A DNA stretch of 64,000 bases. It comes from Paludibacter sp. (lineage in GTDB: Bacteria; Bacteroidota; Bacteroidia; Bacteroidales; Paludibacteraceae). The stretch's first letter is position 1, and every line of letters starts with the position of its first letter. The position numbers and the translations under genes were made by a program. The stretch is from positions 17,206 through 81,205 of the forward strand of contig JAQUYE010000002.1 of the NCBI GenBank assembly GCA_028691965.1. The letters run 5' to 3'. Below are positions 1-9,269 of this stretch, one piece after another. The notes below the pieces were generated by a model. The model had not been told where the DNA came from. It made no database searches and saw nothing but the letters and a program-made list of their open reading frames with translations.

Positions 1-127
1 TTGGATTAAACAATGGTGCAAGCTCAAACTGGGTAAATAATGGAATTGTGTCTTCTAATAATTTTACACTAACGGCTAGTATGCAAAGTCAATTGCCACA
101 AAACCAATATTACTGGAAAGTAAGGGC
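1..127 (+). repeat. Direct repeat copy 1 (identical to 346-472), inside the Fn3-like repeat gene
   Basis: By-eye alignment: identical over 127 bp at an offset of 345 bp; left edge limited by the window start. Confidence 0.9.
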
Positions 128-2510
128 CTTAAAAGCGAACCAGACAGCATTAACCGATTGGTCAGCACCAATTAGGGCTTTTACGTTGCTTGATCCACCA
201 CCCAATGCACCCTCGCTTTCAAGCCCGGCTAATAATTCAGAATACACTAAGGGAAGCAATATTTCTTTTACGTGGTCTAACGTGAGTAATGCAGTCTATT
301 ACGAAATTTGGGTTGACAACAATAGTGGCTTTGGGAGTCCGGAAGTTGGATTAAACAATGGTGCAAGCTCAAACTGGGTAAATAATGGAATTGTGTCTTC
401 TAATAATTTTACACTAACGGCTAGTATGCAAAGTCAATTGCCACAAAACCAATATTACTGGAAAGTAAGGGCTCTAAACAATGCCCAGGAACCTATAACA
501 GATTGGTCAAGTGAAACGCGCACTTTAGTGCTATATAATAACTACTCGAATCCGCAATCGTGGGGATATCCGTGTGAGCAATATAACCCCGGATCCTATA
601 ATGGTAGAACTTTTTATTATGACAAAAATCATTTAGGAGAAGATATACTTCTTCCAGAAGGAACTCCAATCTATGCTATTGGTGATGGAGTCATCAAAGT
701 ATATAGTTCTGCAAATGGATATGGAGAATTAGTTGTTGTAATAGAACATAGATTAGGAGCGCTCTATACTTTCAAAAATGCAAGAAACAATGACGTCTCT
801 ACTAATAATATTCTTTCAATTTATGGTCATTTAAGGAAAAGCAAAGTAAGAAATGGTAATCAATTAAATTACCAAGAAGGAGACTTTGTTACAAAAGGCC
901 AATTAATTGGTTATGTCAATGATGATGCAAACAACGGTGATGGAACCGAACATCTGCATATTGGAATCAGACTGTCTGATGCGTCTACAGCAATCTCTGT
1001 AGACAACAACTTTTGGTATCGCGGATATGAAGGTACAACAACTTTCGGAAATGATTTTGCTGCTTTTTCAAAAATAATTCTTCAATTATTAGAAAGAACA
1101 TCACCGTTAGAACTAACAGCACCCTCCACCGGGTTTGAACATATAAAAGGCTCAAACCTTTCATTTACGTGGACAAGTATTGTTGATGCATCCTATTATG
1201 AAATATGGATTGATAACAATAGTGGATTCGGAAGTCCAGAAATTGGCTTTAGTAATGGAGCAAGTCCAAATTGGCTTCATGACGGGATTGTAAATACAAA
1301 TACTTTTACATTAACTTCTGTCATGCAAAACTCCTTACCTCAAAACAGCTATTATTGGAAAGTTAGGGCTCTTGATTCTGGAAAAAATCCATTGTCTGAT
1401 TGGTCTTCATCACAAAGTAGTTTTGTATTAAAGAATGATTTGTTAGAAGCACCAGCTTTGTCGATGCCTACTGATAATACCGCTTTCACAAAGGGAAACG
1501 ACATTTCCTTCACATGGTCTACAGTAAATGAAGCCATATTTTATGAAATTTGGGTTGATAATAACGATGGTTTTGGTAGCCCCGAAATTGGTTTTAGTAA
1601 TGGTGTCAGTTCTGATTGGATAAACGATGGTATTGTTAATACTACATCATTTATACTTACACCTACAATGCAAAATATGTTGCCTCAAAATGTCTACTTT
1701 TGGAAAGTAAGAGCACTTGATGCTGAGAAGAATCCATTATCACATTGGTCTGCTACGCCATTGAGTTTTATTTTAATTGACAATACTCCATGTACACCTC
1801 CAACTCAACCGGGCATAGTTAATGGAGAATTATATGTTTGTATGGGTAACTCCTATGATTATAGTATTGAGAACATTGAGGGAGCTACCAGTTATATATG
1901 GACACTACCAGAAGGAGGATTGGGTGACAGCGAATCAAATAGAATTACAGTTACTTATGGTGCTTCTGCATCCTCAGGTCTGATTTCTGTAAAAGGAGTC
2001 AACGACTGTGGTATAGGTGAACCAAATATAATAAATATTACAGTTAATCCTAAACCTCAACAGCCGACTATTACACTTATTGGACAAACTCTCTATTCAG
2101 ATGCTCTTGTGGGCAACCAATGGTTTAATCAAAATGGAATTATAGAAGGAGCCGAAAGTCAATCAATATCAATCGAAGAAAATGGGGAGTATTATGTGAT
2201 TGTAACTTTGTTTGGTTGTAGTTCAGATGCTTCTAATGTAATTAATGTCAATTTAACAATTACTAATTTAATTGAAAACAGCAAAGCAATAAAAGTATAT
2301 CCTAACCCATTTTCCAATGAATTAGTTATTTCATCAGATAATTCAGGTAGTCATCAAATTGAGATTATCAACACTCTGGGTCAAATTATATGTAAATTAA
2401 ATATGTATGAAAAACTGACACTACAAACGAGTGATTTCGAACCAGGGATATACACCATTAGAATTAGCAATAATAGTAATCACTTTTATAAAATGGTGTT
2501 AAAGAAGTGA
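1..2510 (+). CDS. Surface/secreted protein with Fn3-like repeats, internal M23 (LytM) peptidase domain and C-terminal T9SS sorting domain; 5' end outside the window
   Basis: Reading frame is open from base 3, so the ORF-track start at 48 is not the real start. Repeats of the type 'FTWSNVSNAVYYEIWVDNNSGFGSPE...YYWKVRAL'. M23 motifs HLGED (HxxxD) and EHLHIG (HxH). C-terminus 'KVYPNPFSNELVIS...GIYTIRISNNSNHFYKMVLKK' is typical of type A T9SS tails. Confidence 0.85.
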   Translation, partial: GLNNGASSNWVNNGIVSSNNFTLTASMQSQLPQNQYYWKVRALKANQTALTDWSAPIRAFTLLDPPPNAPSLSSPANNSEYTKGSNISFTWSNVSNAVYYEIWVDNNSGFGSPEVGLNNGASSNWVNNGIVSSNNFTLTASMQSQLPQNQYYWKVRALNNAQEPITDWSSETRTLVLYNNYSNPQSWGYPCEQYNPGSYNGRTFYYDKNHLGEDILLPEGTPIYAIGDGVIKVYSSANGYGELVVVIEHRLGALYTFKNARNNDVSTNNILSIYGHLRKSKVRNGNQLNYQEGDFVTKGQLIGYVNDDANNGDGTEHLHIGIRLSDASTAISVDNNFWYRGYEGTTTFGNDFAAFSKIILQLLERTSPLELTAPSTGFEHIKGSNLSFTWTSIVDASYYEIWIDNNSGFGSPEIGFSNGASPNWLHDGIVNTNTFTLTSVMQNSLPQNSYYWKVRALDSGKNPLSDWSSSQSSFVLKNDLLEAPALSMPTDNTAFTKGNDISFTWSTVNEAIFYEIWVDNNDGFGSPEIGFSNGVSSDWINDGIVNTTSFILTPTMQNMLPQNVYFWKVRALDAEKNPLSHWSATPLSFILIDNTPCTPPTQPGIVNGELYVCMGNSYDYSIENIEGATSYIWTLPEGGLGDSESNRITVTYGASASSGLISVKGVNDCGIGEPNIINITVNPKPQQPTITLIGQTLYSDALVGNQWFNQNGIIEGAESQSISIEENGEYYVIVTLFGCSSDASNVINVNLTITNLIENSKAIKVYPNPFSNELVISSDNSGSHQIEIINTLGQIICKLNMYEKLTLQTSDFEPGIYTIRISNNSNHFYKMVLKK
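346..472 (+). repeat. Direct repeat copy 2 (identical to 1-127)
   Basis: See copy 1. Confidence 0.9.
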
Positions 2511-2611
2511 GGTTATAGTACACTTCATTAAAATCATCATCCAAGAAATGACAATATACAATCGAAGTGATATAATAGCTTTCGAACGTATTTATTTTTA
2601 AAAAAACAATC

Positions 2612-2653
2612 AAAACGCCGCCGCTGTATCCCTACACCGCCGGCGTTTTTTTT
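2612..2653. terminator. Intrinsic terminator-like hairpin between convergent genes
   Basis: cgccgccgctgta-tccc-tacaccgccggcg stem with two C-C mismatches, followed by T8. Confidence 0.65.
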
Positions 2654-2704
2654 AAAAAGACAAACTAACCATTAAGCTAAACAAACAATCAAGAAACACA
2701 AATG

Positions 2705-3853
2705 TCACTTCCATTTCGACGGATCCACCAGGGTCGATGCAATGTACCGGTAAGGGGTTTCGCCCTCCTGGTTGGCATGATTCCAGTAGTATACGAGCAA
2801 TAGTTTTCCGTCGGGGCGCTGTACCATGCGGGGGTAGCCGCAGTCGCGGTTGGCGCCGTCGTTGCAGCGGAGCACGATCTCTTCGCCCCAGCTCTGGCCT
2901 TCGTCGGTGCTGAAGCGGAGGTTGACACGTGAACCGTAGGTGCTGCGGTAGATATAGGCAAGGGCCAGCCTGCCGTCGATCATCTTGACCAGCGCCGGGG
3001 GCGTGCCGCCACGACCGGTGTCGGGGACGGGGTCGGTGAGGTGCTGCCAGCTTTTGCCATTGTCGTTCGACAAATGTGCGGTAAGCAGGTTGCGGCCTAT
3101 CTCGGTGCGGGTGCGGATAATTGTAAGAATGCGATTGTTGGTCAGTTGCAACGATGTCGGCATAATGTCGAAGCCTTCGTGTTCCTCGCCCAGCCACGAC
3201 ACGATCTCCCAGCTTTTGGCTCCGTCCTCTGTCCTCGCCATGGCTACGCGTCCTTCCTTGCCATTGGCCTTGGCGATGGTGAGAAAGGCATTCATCGATT
3301 GCCTGCCATCCACTAAATAGTCGGTGCGCGAAGCTATGCCGGGGGTGTTCAGGTCGGGGAAGCTGTAAGGACCTTCCCACTGCTGGCCGCGGTTGGTGGA
3401 GTAGTAGAAGTGCGACGGACCGTTATGGTTGTTGTGGCGCATAAAAGTGAAGATGAAATCGGGATGCGTAAAGTCGCGGATGGCATGCTCGAGGGACCGC
3501 GGCTCCTCACGCTGTGCGGCGGGGACGACATTGTCGTAGGCCGTGGCAGTCTGCCCGAGCGTCAGGGCTTCCTCCACCTTCCAGCTTTTGCCGCCGTCCA
3601 TGCTGCGTGCTGTCAGCGGGTCGTAGGTGTGAAGTCCCTCGGCATCGGCCTTGTGGTCGGCCACTACAAAGCCTACGAGTACCTCGTCGCCCCAGATCCA
3701 CATCCCGTTGTTGGCGGGCCAGGCGGCAAACATGCCGTCTTCTTTCCAGATGATGCCGTGCTCGATGCCGGTATCGGCTTTCCGGCAGGAACTAAAGGCA
3801 CAACTCAATGCTAAACTGATTAAAAATACTATTGCTGTTGATGTCTTTTTCAT
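2705..3853 (-). CDS. BNR-repeat / sialidase-like exported lipoprotein
   Basis: Lipoprotein-type signal 'FLISLALSCAFSSC'; Asp-box-like motifs 'SMDGGKSWKVEEA', 'SNDNGKSWQHL', 'STDEGQSWGEE'. Confidence 0.8.
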   Translation of the reverse strand: MKKTSTAIVFLISLALSCAFSSCRKADTGIEHGIIWKEDGMFAAWPANNGMWIWGDEVLVGFVVADHKADAEGLHTYDPLTARSMDGGKSWKVEEALTLGQTATAYDNVVPAAQREEPRSLEHAIRDFTHPDFIFTFMRHNNHNGPSHFYYSTNRGQQWEGPYSFPDLNTPGIASRTDYLVDGRQSMNAFLTIAKANGKEGRVAMARTEDGAKSWEIVSWLGEEHEGFDIMPTSLQLTNNRILTIIRTRTEIGRNLLTAHLSNDNGKSWQHLTDPVPDTGRGGTPPALVKMIDGRLALAYIYRSTYGSRVNLRFSTDEGQSWGEEIVLRCNDGANRDCGYPRMVQRPDGKLLLVYYWNHANQEGETPYRYIASTLVDPSKWK

Positions 3854-3857
3854 ATTC

Positions 3858-5618
3858 TTATTGTTGAATGCTAAATGTATATTCGCCCGATCCTATCTCT
3901 ACCACTACACCCTTAGCATCCTGACTGATCAGGGTGATCTCGTCGCTGAGCTGAGAGAGCTTCCGGCCTCCTTCGGTGACCGAAGCGGGCGAAGAGGTAG
4001 GTAGATGCACCATCGCGGAGCTATTTTCGGGAATGCGAATGGTCCACTCCAGCTGCTTGCGGCTTTTCTTCCAGTGACTTTTAATGGTGCCGTAAGGGGA
4101 GTTGTAGGTGGCGTTCACGTAGTCGAGCTGACCGGTCTGCGGTTGCATAATCAGCTTGCGGAAGCCGGGCTGGTCGTCGGCCGTGCGGATGCCGGCAAGG
4201 TCCTCGTAATACCAGATCATCAAATCACCCAGCATCATCACATGGTTGTAGGAATTCATATTAGGGGCGGCGGTGTTGCCGTTCCACAGTTCCCAGATAG
4301 CTGTAGCTCCGTTCTTAATCATATAGCCCCAGCTGGGATAGGTAGTGTTGGTAGCCAGACGATGAGCCAGGTCGGGTCGTCCGCCGCGACTGACTGCCCG
4401 CATCAGCCATTGCACGCCCACCAGACCGGTACTCAGGTGTCCGTTGTTGGTTACTTCGATGGTGTGTACAATGGTGTTGAATACCTTATCGCGCAACGAG
4501 TCGGGAACCAGGTCCATGCTGTAGGCAAGAAGGTTGTCGGTCAGACTGTTACCGCCGTACGACGCAAGTTCGGGATGGTAGAAGGTGGCGTTGAAGGCTT
4601 TCTTTACCCGCCCGGCCATAGCGCGGTAGGCGGCTACATCCTGCTCCTGCCCGGCAACCACTGCAAAGTCCTGCATAAGTTGCAGGTAGTGGTAGTGGTA
4701 GGCGGTGGAGATCAGCATGCTGGGGTACTTGCGGTCGGCACTTTTGCCGCGACCTGCTTCGATGGTGACAGGCGGTTTGCACCAGTCGCCATAGCTGTCC
4801 TTGGTCATAATATCCCGCTCGTCGAGGTAGTTGGCTTCCATATAGTTGAGCCAGCGTTTCATGTGGGGGTAGTGATGGCGGATCACCATCGAATCGCCAA
4901 ACTGCCGGTACACCATATCGGCTACCATCAGGTAGGTGCCTGCCCAGGTCATGTTATCGCTATAGTACCGCCAGAAGGCAGGGGCTACATTGGGGATGGC
5001 CCCGTCGGCGCGCTGTGAGTAGCGGATATCATCCAACCATTTGGCATAGAGGGCGTGGTTATCGAACAGGAAACTCTCGCCCTTGGCAGGTGTGGAGCGG
5101 TCGCCGAGCCAGGGCTGGCGTTCGTTGCGTTGCGGACAGTCGAGCGGCATGCCTTTGTAGTTGCCGTTGATGCCCCACCAGGCGTTTTTATAGATCTGGT
5201 TTAAAAGCTTGTCGGAGCTTTCGAAGCTGCCAATCTGGTCCATGGCGTCGTAGATTACCTGTCCCTCGAAGTCGGAGAGCGTAGGCGTGCCCGGGTAACC
5301 GGTGATTTCCACATATTGAAAACCACGGTAGCTAAAGGTGGGCTCCCAGCTTTCTTCGCCACCGCCCCTGAGGGTGTAGCGGTCGGTGTTGATGGCATCG
5401 CGCAGGTTGGCCCTGTTGAGTTCGCCCTTGTCGTCGAGGATTTCGGCATAACGAAGCGTCACCTGATCGCCGGCCTTGCCCCTTACTTTCATGCGCAGCC
5501 ATCCGACCATGTTCTGTCCCATGTCCATGATAAATACGCCGGGGCGCAGTTCGTTGATGGCGACGGGGGTGCCTTTCCAGCTATCATCCGTTTTTACTTT
5601 GCTCCGGCTGTCGCCCAC
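3858..5618 (-). CDS. GH78 alpha-L-rhamnosidase, N-terminally truncated (likely non-functional remnant)
   Basis: 'GVFIMDMGQNMVGWLRMKV', 'YRGFQYVEITGYPG', 'MPLDCPQRNERQPWLGD', 'SWGYMIKNGATAIWELWNG' are GH78 hallmarks. The ORF begins just before the GQNMVGW region, lacks the N-terminal domains and signal peptide, and has an in-frame TGA 5 codons upstream of its GTG. Confidence 0.85.
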   Translation of the reverse strand: MGDSRSKVKTDDSWKGTPVAINELRPGVFIMDMGQNMVGWLRMKVRGKAGDQVTLRYAEILDDKGELNRANLRDAINTDRYTLRGGGEESWEPTFSYRGFQYVEITGYPGTPTLSDFEGQVIYDAMDQIGSFESSDKLLNQIYKNAWWGINGNYKGMPLDCPQRNERQPWLGDRSTPAKGESFLFDNHALYAKWLDDIRYSQRADGAIPNVAPAFWRYYSDNMTWAGTYLMVADMVYRQFGDSMVIRHHYPHMKRWLNYMEANYLDERDIMTKDSYGDWCKPPVTIEAGRGKSADRKYPSMLISTAYHYHYLQLMQDFAVVAGQEQDVAAYRAMAGRVKKAFNATFYHPELASYGGNSLTDNLLAYSMDLVPDSLRDKVFNTIVHTIEVTNNGHLSTGLVGVQWLMRAVSRGGRPDLAHRLATNTTYPSWGYMIKNGATAIWELWNGNTAAPNMNSYNHVMMLGDLMIWYYEDLAGIRTADDQPGFRKLIMQPQTGQLDYVNATYNSPYGTIKSHWKKSRKQLEWTIRIPENSSAMVHLPTSSPASVTEGGRKLSQLSDEITLISQDAKGVVVEIGSGEYTFSIQQ

Positions 5619-5785
5619 GGACGTATCACTCCTTCACTGACGGCCCTTCGCTCAAAAAATCATTCCTTTGCAAGCGAAAATCCTCCAAACTCGCCCTTCG
5701 GGCTCAGACAGGAGGATTTTTTACGCTTGCTGCAGGAGATTTTTTGGCTCATGGCCTGAGGTTCGGAGTGATAAGTCCGTGGGCT
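5613..5785. repeat. ~173-bp imperfect palindrome (giant hairpin) spanning the hipA 3' end and the truncated 5' end of GH78
   Basis: Ends gcccacggacgtatcactcc / ggagtgataagtccgtgggc (20 bp, 1 mismatch). Internal blocks aaaaaatc, caagcg and aaatcctcc are mirrored; apex gccc-ttc-gggc. Confidence 0.85.
5678..5719 (-). repeat. Dispersed hairpin element copy 1 (inverted relative to the copy at 59696-59739)
   Basis: Minus strand AAATCCTCCTGTCTGAGCCCGAAGGGCGAGTTTGGAGGATTT, nearly identical to 59696-59739 on plus. Confidence 0.85.
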
Positions 5786-6882
5786 CCAAGGGTGGTTTTT
5801 ACCTCGTCGAAAATTTCGGCTGCCTGTTTTTTGGGGATGCCGGCATCATCGGCTACCTGCCGGATATCGTTCAGGGTGGGGTTGCCCTGGTTGTTAATGG
5901 TGGTGGTGTGGAGGCCGTTGAAGCCTGCTGAGGGAAGCAGGTCGTAGGCAGGGGATAGTATCCAGTGGGTGCCGTCGTACTGAAACGAGAAGTTGTTGGC
6001 ATGATCGTCGCGATTGGATATCAGTACGTTAAAGACCATCTGTCGGTACAGGGCTTTCACTTCTTTCATGTTGCGGGTAAGGTGCAGGCACAGCTTCAGT
6101 AGTGCCAGGTAGTCGAGCGAGGGGATACGGTAGTCGGCATGCAGCAGTCCAGCAGCACTTACAGTATGAATTTTTCCCTGCCGGCTGCGGTCGAATCGTT
6201 CGGTGGCGAAATACCTTCCTTCAAGGAGTCGCGTTTCGGGCATCCTGATGCCACAGTCGACTGCCAGCTGTGCATATTCATATTCGGTTTTTCCCACATC
6301 AGCCGGATCGCTTCCTGCCCTGAACTTCACCAGCCATTCTTTTCCGTCGATGTTCACAAAGACTTTAGGGCGGGCTCCTCCCGAACTACCTCCATGCCGG
6401 AAGAGGGTTTCCAGTCCTTCGCCGGCATATTCCGAATGAAGTAGTTGTTGGGCAGCAGCAGCCAGTTGGTCGAAATGCACGACCTCGTTTTCGGGGCTGA
6501 TGCTGTTGTCAGGAATATATTCCAGTCCGCCCCTGCCTGTACTTCCCACCAGGGCTAAGCGTTGCAGTACCGTAAGTCGCGATGCCGCGATACCAATGGA
6601 TCGTAAATACCTGTCGAGCAGTAAGCTTCCCCAGCCGTCGGGCAGACTGTCGTTGAAAACACCGAAGTTTCCCCCGAAAGGAGTCGCTTTGGCAACAGCA
6701 ACTCCCTGTTGCAGGGGCAGAAATAATGGGGAAATGGAGAATCCGCCCTGTAAAAAGGCAGCGTCGTATTCGAACGCGCAGAGGCGGTCGCTCGTTTGCG
6801 CCAGCCGCCCCACACGGGTTCCCCGGTAAACTACTTCTACTACCTCAATTGGTGCGAGGATGGAATGGGTAATCTCGTTCAT
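5749..6882 (-). CDS. hipA: HipA-family serine/threonine kinase toxin
   Basis: 'FNDSLPDGWGSLLLDRYL', 'GSSGGARPKVFV', 'WLVKF', 'MVFNVLISNRDDHANNFSF', 'ILSPAYDLLPS' are HipA-type motifs. Confidence 0.9.
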   Translation of the reverse strand: MNEITHSILAPIEVVEVVYRGTRVGRLAQTSDRLCAFEYDAAFLQGGFSISPLFLPLQQGVAVAKATPFGGNFGVFNDSLPDGWGSLLLDRYLRSIGIAASRLTVLQRLALVGSTGRGGLEYIPDNSISPENEVVHFDQLAAAAQQLLHSEYAGEGLETLFRHGGSSGGARPKVFVNIDGKEWLVKFRAGSDPADVGKTEYEYAQLAVDCGIRMPETRLLEGRYFATERFDRSRQGKIHTVSAAGLLHADYRIPSLDYLALLKLCLHLTRNMKEVKALYRQMVFNVLISNRDDHANNFSFQYDGTHWILSPAYDLLPSAGFNGLHTTTINNQGNPTLNDIRQVADDAGIPKKQAAEIFDEVKTTLGAHGLITPNLRP

Positions 6883-6919
6883 GCCTTTTCCGGATTAGTT
6901 GGTTGTATGCTGATGCCGG

Positions 6920-7243
6920 CTACGAACGCCGTTTGCCTCTTTTGGGCTTTTTGCTTGCCGGGTCGAGTAATTCGTCGATGCTGCTGTACGATTTTGCCGC
7001 AAATAAGTCGGCAAAAGCCCCCGTGGCATCCAGTGCAATGCCCAGCATGATCAGACTTCGCAATGCTATTTCGCCACTGCGCTCAAACCGTCGATAGGTG
7101 GGTAAGGGAATACCCGCCCGCCCGGCCAGCTCCTGCTGCGTATAGCCCAGTTCCAGTCGCCTTGCTTTAACGCGCGACGAAATTCCGCTTAGAATAGTAG
7201 CCGGAGAATTGTCGATAAGTGATAATATAGTATCAATATCCAT
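6920..7243 (-). CDS. hipB: HipB-like XRE-family antitoxin
   Basis: HTH_3-type helix 'VKARRLELGYTQQELAGRAGIPLPTYRRFERSGEI'; immediately upstream of hipA. Confidence 0.8.
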   Translation of the reverse strand: MDIDTILSLIDNSPATILSGISSRVKARRLELGYTQQELAGRAGIPLPTYRRFERSGEIALRSLIMLGIALDATGAFADLFAAKSYSSIDELLDPASKKPKRGKRRS

Positions 7244-7355
7244 GTATATAGGGTGTAAATGTGTTGATTATTATCACTTGTAAAGATAGGGATAATTGTT
7301 GAAGTGCGCAATAGTTGCAAGTGAAGTCGTTGTTTCAAAATAGGGAATCATTGTT

Positions 7356-7363
7356 TATCTTTG
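7356..7363 (+). promoter_or_regulatory. Candidate Bacteroidota -7 element (TATCTTTG) for the SWIM gene
   Basis: TATCTTTG about 55 bp upstream of the start; the -33 element is not clear. Confidence 0.45.
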
Positions 7364-7417
7364 TATTTTCTGAAGATGCGTATCTATAATAATTCACAAA
7401 TTTCAACTAAATGAGTT

Positions 7418-9133
7418 ATGCGCTTTCCCCTCAATGAATTTGAATCCTATATCGAAGAGCCGATCCTGAAACGCGGACTTCAGTATTTTCGTGCCGGAAA
7501 GGTGTGCGACTGTCAGGAGGTGGCGCCGGGACTGTATCAGGGTGTGGTGGAGGGATCGGAGCTTTATTCGGTGGAGCTGACGGTCGACAAGGGGATGCTG
7601 GAGCGGAATGTGTGTAGCTGTCCGTACGACCAGGGTCCGGTTTGTAAACATGTTGCGGCTTGTTTGTTTTTCCTGATGCAGGAGGACCTTGGTATTAGCG
7701 TGAAAAAGCCGACCCGGAAAGCGACTCCGAAAGTGAAGCTGATGGCCGTGGATCCGGTGGAGGAGGTGCTCGCTAAGCTTTCGCACGATAGCTTGCGCGA
7801 TTTTGTTGCCGATAGGGCCCTTAACGACGAGCAGTTTAAGGCGGTGTTTCTGTCGCATTTCTCCGATAAGGGTTCGGATTCGGCTCATAAGGAGATTGCG
7901 GATGCCATCAAGCGCATTTTCGTGGGACTCCGCAATTCGCGGGGATGGATAGATGCTACCCGGGGAAGAGCGGCTGCCCGTTCCATTCAGGAATGGATCG
8001 ACCGGTCGGCTACCCGTTTCAAGTCGGGAGATTACGGGATGGTCTTTGTAATCAATACCACCCTGCTCGACCGCCTGAACCGTTTTGTGTCGTTTACGGA
8101 TGATAGTTCGGCAATTATAAGTCCCTATATTTATACGGTGCTGGAAAATTTGTATGCCCTGGAGGAGGCACCGCTCGGTGAAAAGCTGCGTAAAAAATGC
8201 TATGCGCATTTTGTGAAAAAGGTGCGGAAAGGTGAGTATGCGGGGTGGGACTGGCACCTGAGTGCTATGCGCATTGCATCACGATTGGCACGTACACCAC
8301 AGGAGTATGATGAGCTGAGTGCATTGCTTGAAGTGGAGGGAGATACTCCTTATAAGTATCTTGCCGATGGTGCCCGGGTGCTGAAGTACGACCTGATGAA
8401 GCGCATGAAAGGGGAGGCGATGGCAGAAGAGTTTATGGCCCACAACCTGGCGTATCCCGGATTGCGCAGGATGGCACTGGATGCTGCGTTGGCCGGTAAG
8501 CAGTATGAAAAGGGCATTCGGCTGGCTATGGAGGGGATGGAACAACACAAGGATAAGGCTTTCGGTCTGTACCTGGAGTGGGTCGAATACCTGTTTGCGA
8601 TTGCATTGGCCATGGAAGATGTCCCGAACATCATTCAATGTGGCAGGTACCTGCTCATGGAGTCGTATTCGCGTGCCCGGTACGACTATTACGCCGAACT
8701 TAAAAAGCAGATTGCTCCGGCCGACTGGAACGCCTTTGTGGATGAGTTGATAGATGAGTTGTGGGATAACCATAGCCTGGTACATGAGGAAACACTCGAG
8801 CTGTTGCTGCTAAAGGAAGAGCGATGGGAGAGTTTGTTGCAGCTCCTGCGCGACAAACGCGACTCGCATCCCTCGTCGGTGCTTAGCCGGACCGAACGAT
8901 TCGAACAGTACCTCGCCGGCTTGTATCCCGAAGAACTGGCACTGGAGTACAGGGAGGGGATTTTCTATTTGCTAACGTACAAGACCGGGCGCGACGTGCA
9001 CCAGCTTGCAGTGAAATACCTGCGTCGCATGATCAAATTGGGACAGGATGCCATTGCCGAAACAACCATCCGGGAGCTGCGAAGCATGTACTCCTTTCGC
9101 CCGACTCTGCTTCAGGAGCTCGAAAAGGTGTGA
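7418..9133 (+). CDS. SWIM zinc-finger domain protein
   Basis: CxCx(n)CxH signature 'NVCSCPYDQGPVCKHVAACLFFL'. Confidence 0.85.
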   Translation: MRFPLNEFESYIEEPILKRGLQYFRAGKVCDCQEVAPGLYQGVVEGSELYSVELTVDKGMLERNVCSCPYDQGPVCKHVAACLFFLMQEDLGISVKKPTRKATPKVKLMAVDPVEEVLAKLSHDSLRDFVADRALNDEQFKAVFLSHFSDKGSDSAHKEIADAIKRIFVGLRNSRGWIDATRGRAAARSIQEWIDRSATRFKSGDYGMVFVINTTLLDRLNRFVSFTDDSSAIISPYIYTVLENLYALEEAPLGEKLRKKCYAHFVKKVRKGEYAGWDWHLSAMRIASRLARTPQEYDELSALLEVEGDTPYKYLADGARVLKYDLMKRMKGEAMAEEFMAHNLAYPGLRRMALDAALAGKQYEKGIRLAMEGMEQHKDKAFGLYLEWVEYLFAIALAMEDVPNIIQCGRYLLMESYSRARYDYYAELKKQIAPADWNAFVDELIDELWDNHSLVHEETLELLLLKEERWESLLQLLRDKRDSHPSSVLSRTERFEQYLAGLYPEELALEYREGIFYLLTYKTGRDVHQLAVKYLRRMIKLGQDAIAETTIRELRSMYSFRPTLLQELEKV

Positions 9134-9208
9134 TAGTTGCCTCCGGGAGTAGAACAGATAGTTAGTTAAAAACACTGTATGGTGTTTTGCTGAAATAATC
9201 ATTAAAAA

Positions 9209-9241
9209 TTTGACTTATTCAAATATATAGTTATATATTTG
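9209..9241 (+). promoter_or_regulatory. Bacteroidota-type promoter (TTTG - 21 bp - TATATTTG) for the RloA-like gene
   Basis: TTTG 9209-9212; TATATTTG 9234-9241; start codon at 9270. Confidence 0.6.
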
Positions 9242-9269
9242 CAATCTATTTACATAATAGACTCAAAAA

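Noticed and set aside
2652-3814. Alternative-frame and antisense ORFs (242 aa, 134 aa, 111 aa, etc.) over the BNR gene
   Set aside because: GC-rich shadow ORFs; only the 2705-3853 minus frame has a signal peptide and family motifs.
4005-5018. 337-aa plus-strand ORF over the GH78 gene
   Set aside because: Antisense to clearly recognisable GH78 coding sequence; no recognisable domain.
5613-5785. Invertible promoter switch
   Set aside because: Arms are nearly contiguous with no promoter-sized segment between them, and no site-specific recombinase is in the window; a fold-back palindrome fits better.
7403-8785. 284-aa and 168-aa minus-strand ORFs over the SWIM gene
   Set aside because: Shadow ORFs of a real gene; low-complexity His/Arg-rich composition.
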